Assembly (NCBI RefSeq): GCF_002943105.1
Contig: NZ_PTPZ01000002.1
Span: 335,582-399,581, forward strand
From: Cloacibacterium normanense
Lineage (GTDB): Bacteria; Bacteroidota; Bacteroidia; Flavobacteriales; Weeksellaceae
Reading direction: 5' to 3'
DNA: 64,000 nt
Every line of letters begins with the position of its first letter. Positions within the stretch are counted from its first letter, which is position 1. Position numbers and translations under genes: made by a program. The notes below the pieces were generated by a model that saw nothing but the letters and a program-made list of their open reading frames with translations, searched no databases and was not told the origin of the DNA. This document shows, in pieces, positions 61,639 to 64,000 of this stretch.

Positions 61639-61968
61639 ATGAAATATACAGACGAACAAATTGCAGATATAGGTGAAAATATCATTAAAGCCTTAAAAAC
61701 CGTTTTCGATCCAGAAATTCCTGTAGATATCTACGAATTGGGATTGGTTTATGATGTGCAAATTTCTGAAGATGGAGATGTAAAAGTGGTGATGACTCTT
61801 ACTACGCCGAATTGTCCTGTAGCAGAATCTCTACCTCAAGAAGTAAAAGAAAAAGTAGCAGGAGTAGAAAATGTAAAATCTGTAGATTTAGAATTGACTT
61901 TTGAGCCAAGTTGGAACAAAGACATGATGAGTGAAGAAGCAAAATTTGAATTGGGAATTCTTTTCTAG
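61639..61968 (+). CDS. MIP18/DUF59 family protein, SufT-like
   Basis: 109 residues. Family features are D-P-E-I-P-V-D-I-Y-E-L-G-L-V-Y and T-T-P-N-C-P-V-A-E-S-L-P, where the Cys is the conserved one in DUF59 proteins (SufT/PaaD/CIA2-like). Such proteins help mature Fe-S enzymes. It follows the exonuclease by 35 bp at the end of the suf operon, and a terminator follows. Confidence 0.92.
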   Translation: MKYTDEQIADIGENIIKALKTVFDPEIPVDIYELGLVYDVQISEDGDVKVVMTLTTPNCPVAESLPQEVKEKVAGVENVKSVDLELTFEPSWNKDMMSEEAKFELGILF

Positions 61969-61996
61969 TTCCAACTCAATTCTCGTATAAAAAATG

Positions 61997-62020
61997 AAAA
62001 CACCAATTAATTGGTGTTTT
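61997..62020. terminator. Bidirectional terminator after the suf operon
   Basis: AAAACACCAATT (61997-62008) and AATTGGTGTTTT (62009-62020) plus further T, between convergent genes. Confidence 0.88.
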
Positions 62021-62044
62021 TTTATGTTTTAAATTTAAAAATAT

Positions 62045-62902
62045 TTAGACTTCTTTCGCTATTTCCTTTCCATCTCTTCGGCTCCATTCACTCCAAGAAC
62101 CTACGTATAAATTCGGAATGGGGAACCCAGCATAGTCTAAAGCCAAAATGGTATGACAAGCCGTAACACCAGAACCACAGTGAATGATTAATTTTTTTGT
62201 CATGCTGAGCGGAGTCGAAGTATTTGCCAATAATTGTTGATATTTTTCTTTTAGAATTTCAGGAGGAAGAAACTCGCCATTTTCGTCTAAATTTTCAGAA
62301 AAAGGAATGTTAATCGCACCAGGAATATGTCCTGCTACTAAATCTATTGGTTCACTTTCTCCACGGTATCTGTATGCATCTCTCACATCAATCACAGTAG
62401 CGGAATTTTCTGAAATTTCTTTTTCTACCTCTTCCAAAGTTGAGGTGGGCCAACTCCAGTTTTCTTTCAAGATAAAAGAAGTTTTTTCAAAAATTTCTTC
62501 CCCATATTTTAAAGGAATTCCTGCTTTTTCTGCCGTTTGAAATCCACCACTCAAAACCTGAATTTTTTCAATTCCAAAAGATTTTAACATCCACCAACAA
62601 CGAGCCGCCGCATTTGCACCGTTAGAAGTGTCATAAACCACAATGTGAGAATCTTCAGAAATTCCTAAATTTTGCAGAGTCTCTGCAAATTTTGAAATCT
62701 TTGGCAAAGGATGCCTTCCTCCGAAAGCTGCATCTTCAACAATTTCTGCTAAATCTTTGTCAAGGTCGATAAACCTAGCGCCTTTGATGTGATTTTGCAG
62801 GTAATTTTCACGAGCGTCTTTTCCCGTTCTAGCATCAAGGATCACTAAGTTTTCTTGATGGAAAATTTCTGAAAGTTCGGTTGCGGTGATGATGGGTTTC
62901 AT
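62045..62902 (-). CDS. Thiosulfate/3-mercaptopyruvate sulfurtransferase (two rhodanese domains)
   Basis: 285 residues. The N-terminal rhodanese domain lacks an active Cys; the C-terminal domain has V-I-D-V-R-D-A-Y-R-Y-R-G-E and the active loop I-I-H-C-G-S-G-V-T-A-C. The C-G-S-G-V-T loop is typical of 3-mercaptopyruvate sulfurtransferase. It may feed sulfur into the Suf pathway nearby. The 5' end of this gene is duplicated at 63046-63099. Confidence 0.93.
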   Translation of the reverse strand: MKPIITATELSEIFHQENLVILDARTGKDARENYLQNHIKGARFIDLDKDLAEIVEDAAFGGRHPLPKISKFAETLQNLGISEDSHIVVYDTSNGANAAARCWWMLKSFGIEKIQVLSGGFQTAEKAGIPLKYGEEIFEKTSFILKENWSWPTSTLEEVEKEISENSATVIDVRDAYRYRGESEPIDLVAGHIPGAINIPFSENLDENGEFLPPEILKEKYQQLLANTSTPLSMTKKLIIHCGSGVTACHTILALDYAGFPIPNLYVGSWSEWSRRDGKEIAKEV

Positions 62903-62905
62903 TGT

Positions 62906-63045
62906 CTATAATTTTTTTTAAACGCAAAGATTTTCATTTATTTCTATAAATTTTAAGGCACTTCGTTTAGCAAAGGCATTAAAATGCTTCGCAAAGCGAA
63001 GTGTTTATCAGTGCAATCTGTGAGCGGTTAAATTTAAATACAATT
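62906..63045. repeat. Insert with hairpin between two copies of a gene start
   Basis: This 140-bp stretch contains CACTTCG and CGAAGTG arms with GC-rich steps and a TTTAAACGCAAAG phrase similar to the noncoding repeat at 48912-49208. It separates the sulfurtransferase start from its duplicated 5' fragment, as if inserted with a target duplication. Confidence 0.5.
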
Positions 63046-63097
63046 TTTCTTGATGGAAAATTTCTTGAAGTTCGGTTGCGGTGATGATGGGTTTCAT
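63008..63097 (-). pseudogene. Duplicated 5' fragment of the sulfurtransferase gene
   Basis: The copy of 62851-62905 at 63046-63099 differs at about two positions and starts with M-K-P-I-I-T-A-T-E-L like the intact gene, then runs into unrelated sequence and a stop after 29 codons. Its ATG overlaps the stop of the 63094-63312 gene, which suggests that this was the original position of the start codon. Confidence 0.7.
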
Positions 63098-63312
63098 TGA
63101 AAGAATATTATATATGAAATTAAGAAAATGTGTATTAATAGCAGCAAACTTGGAATTAATATTGACAGTTTTTTATTGCCTCTTTTTTTGAAGAAATTAT
63201 AGGTTGATATTATTACCATCACTGGAATTACAAACACAGAGAAGATAACAATGATGAAAGTAACTAAGCCTAAACTTGCTAAAATTGGACTTTCTTCAAA
63301 GGCTTCTATCAT
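63094..63312 (-). CDS. Small membrane protein, function unknown
   Basis: 72 residues with two hydrophobic segments (ILASLGLVTFIIVIFSVFVIPVMVIIST and LSILIPSLLLLIHIFLISYIIFF) separated by a basic turn (FFKKRGNKK). No family is recognised. The ATGA overlap with the duplicated start of the sulfurtransferase gene suggests that it was once translationally coupled to it. It lies 10 bp after the HMG-CoA lyase gene. Confidence 0.55.
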   Translation of the reverse strand: MIEAFEESPILASLGLVTFIIVIFSVFVIPVMVIISTYNFFKKRGNKKLSILIPSLLLLIHIFLISYIIFFQ

Positions 63313-63322
63313 TATATTTTAT

Positions 63323-64000
63323 TTAAAATTTAAAAATATCTTTCGCTCTATTCCAAGCTGCTTCAAAATTAAGAAGATTCAGTTTGTGGTCTATTTTTTC
63401 AGAAGCCATAAAATTAATGACTTGTTCTGTTGGCATATTTCCTACCAAATCATCTTTTGCATAAGGACAACCGCCAATTCCTTTAATCGCAGAATCAAAT
63501 CTTCTGCAACCTTGGTCATAAGCCGCTTTCAGTTTTACGTATGAATCTTCGTATTTATTATGAAAATGCGCCCCGAAATGAATATCAGGAAACTGCGCAG
63601 GAATTTTTTCAAACAATTGCGAAATTCGCTCTACGTTCCCAGTTCCTGTAGTGTCTGAAAGCAAAATATTTTTGATGCCGATTTCTGCAAATCTTTTCGC
63701 CCAAAATTCTACATCTTGCCATTTCCAGATTTCACCATAAGGATTTCCGAAAGCCATAGAAAAATAGAGGTTTAATTCTCTTTTTTCAGATTGTACGAAC
63801 TCCCAGATTTTCACAATTTCTTGATACGCTTCTTCTTGGTTTTTATTGGTATTTCTGTACTGAAACGTTTCAGAAATAGAAAAAGGAAAGCCTAAAATAT
63901 CAACGTTTTCATGCTTCAAGGCACGTTCTGCTCCAGAAATATTCGCTACAATGACAGAAATTTTGGTGTTATTTTTTTTATGAACTTCTGGGATTACATC
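63323..64000 (-). CDS. Hydroxymethylglutaryl-CoA lyase, 5' end cut by window edge
   Basis: At least 225 residues of the C-terminal part; the frame runs open to 64000 (V-I-V-A-N-I-S-G-A-E-R-A before residue K-H-E-N). The HMG-CoA lyase-type DRE-TIM barrel is shown by S-D-T-T-G-T-G, H-F-H-N-K and the catalytic loop G-I-G-G-C-P-Y-A. It cleaves HMG-CoA to acetyl-CoA and acetoacetate in leucine degradation. The N-terminal part lies outside the window. Confidence 0.93.
   Translation of the reverse strand, partial: DVIPEVHKKNNTKISVIVANISGAERALKHENVDILGFPFSISETFQYRNTNKNQEEAYQEIVKIWEFVQSEKRELNLYFSMAFGNPYGEIWKWQDVEFWAKRFAEIGIKNILLSDTTGTGNVERISQLFEKIPAQFPDIHFGAHFHNKYEDSYVKLKAAYDQGCRRFDSAIKGIGGCPYAKDDLVGNMPTEQVINFMASEKIDHKLNLLNFEAAWNRAKDIFKF

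Overview
The window is AT-rich bacterial DNA, and its gene content points to the Flavobacteriia (phylum Bacteroidota), most likely the Chryseobacterium/Cloacibacterium group (Weeksellaceae). The support is a SusC/SusD pair, GLPGLI-family proteins, a HYC_CC_PP-type cysteine-rich protein, a DUF3127 protein, a SufABCD operon, and several promoters of the Bacteroidota type (TTG, 18-21 bp, TAnnTTTG). The genus is an inference.

Layout. (1) 1-1174: the start of aat, a DUF3127 protein, and a tRNA cluster (Leu-UAG, Gly-GCC, Leu-UAA) with its promoter. (2) 1159-20028: an 18.9-kb integrative mobilizable element inserted in the 3' end of tRNA-Leu(UAA). It is bounded by an 18-bp perfect direct repeat and carries a tyrosine integrase, an excisionase-like HTH protein, primase and helicase genes with an iteron-like cluster, and a MobV-type relaxase. 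No conjugation apparatus was seen. Its cargo is (a) a ubiquitin-like conjugation operon: a poly-Ubl/E2 fusion, a JAB/E1 fusion and a DUF6527-like protein; (b) a candidate small RNA; (c) an XRE/ImmA-IrrE pair; (d) a RiPP cluster with a double-glycine precursor with four core cysteines, a radical SAM/SPASM maturase, a C39-peptidase ABC exporter, a GLPGLI protein, a small lipoprotein and a TPR/AraC regulator, flanked by copies of a 12-bp repeat; (e) an AbiE-like nucleotidyltransferase/HTH pair with two palindromic operators. (3) 20084-37035: a polysaccharide utilization locus for beta-glucan, probably containing beta-1,6 linkages: NrtR-like Nudix regulator, MFS permease, SusC, SusD, three GH30, a GH3, a GH16, an SGNH esterase and an EEP-family protein. 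(4) 37118-64000: core genes: methyltransferase, mutL, rhomboid protease, AraC regulator, sufS, serine hydrolase, OmpW-like protein, glyS, pyrD, DUF445, msrB, L,D-transpeptidase-like protein, an HMA-TonB receptor with a Cys-rich partner, a second GLPGLI protein, sufA-like/sufB/sufC/sufD, an exonuclease, a SufT-like protein, a sulfurtransferase and the end of an HMG-CoA lyase gene.

The strongest candidate for a little-described system is the ubiquitin-like operon at 1244-4314, which packs four predicted Ubl domains and an E2 into one chain and a JAMM protease and an E1 into another. It lies just inside the attachment site of a mobile element that also carries a peptide natural-product cluster. 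No database searches were possible. Family assignments rest on motifs read from the translated sequence and on recalled family knowledge.
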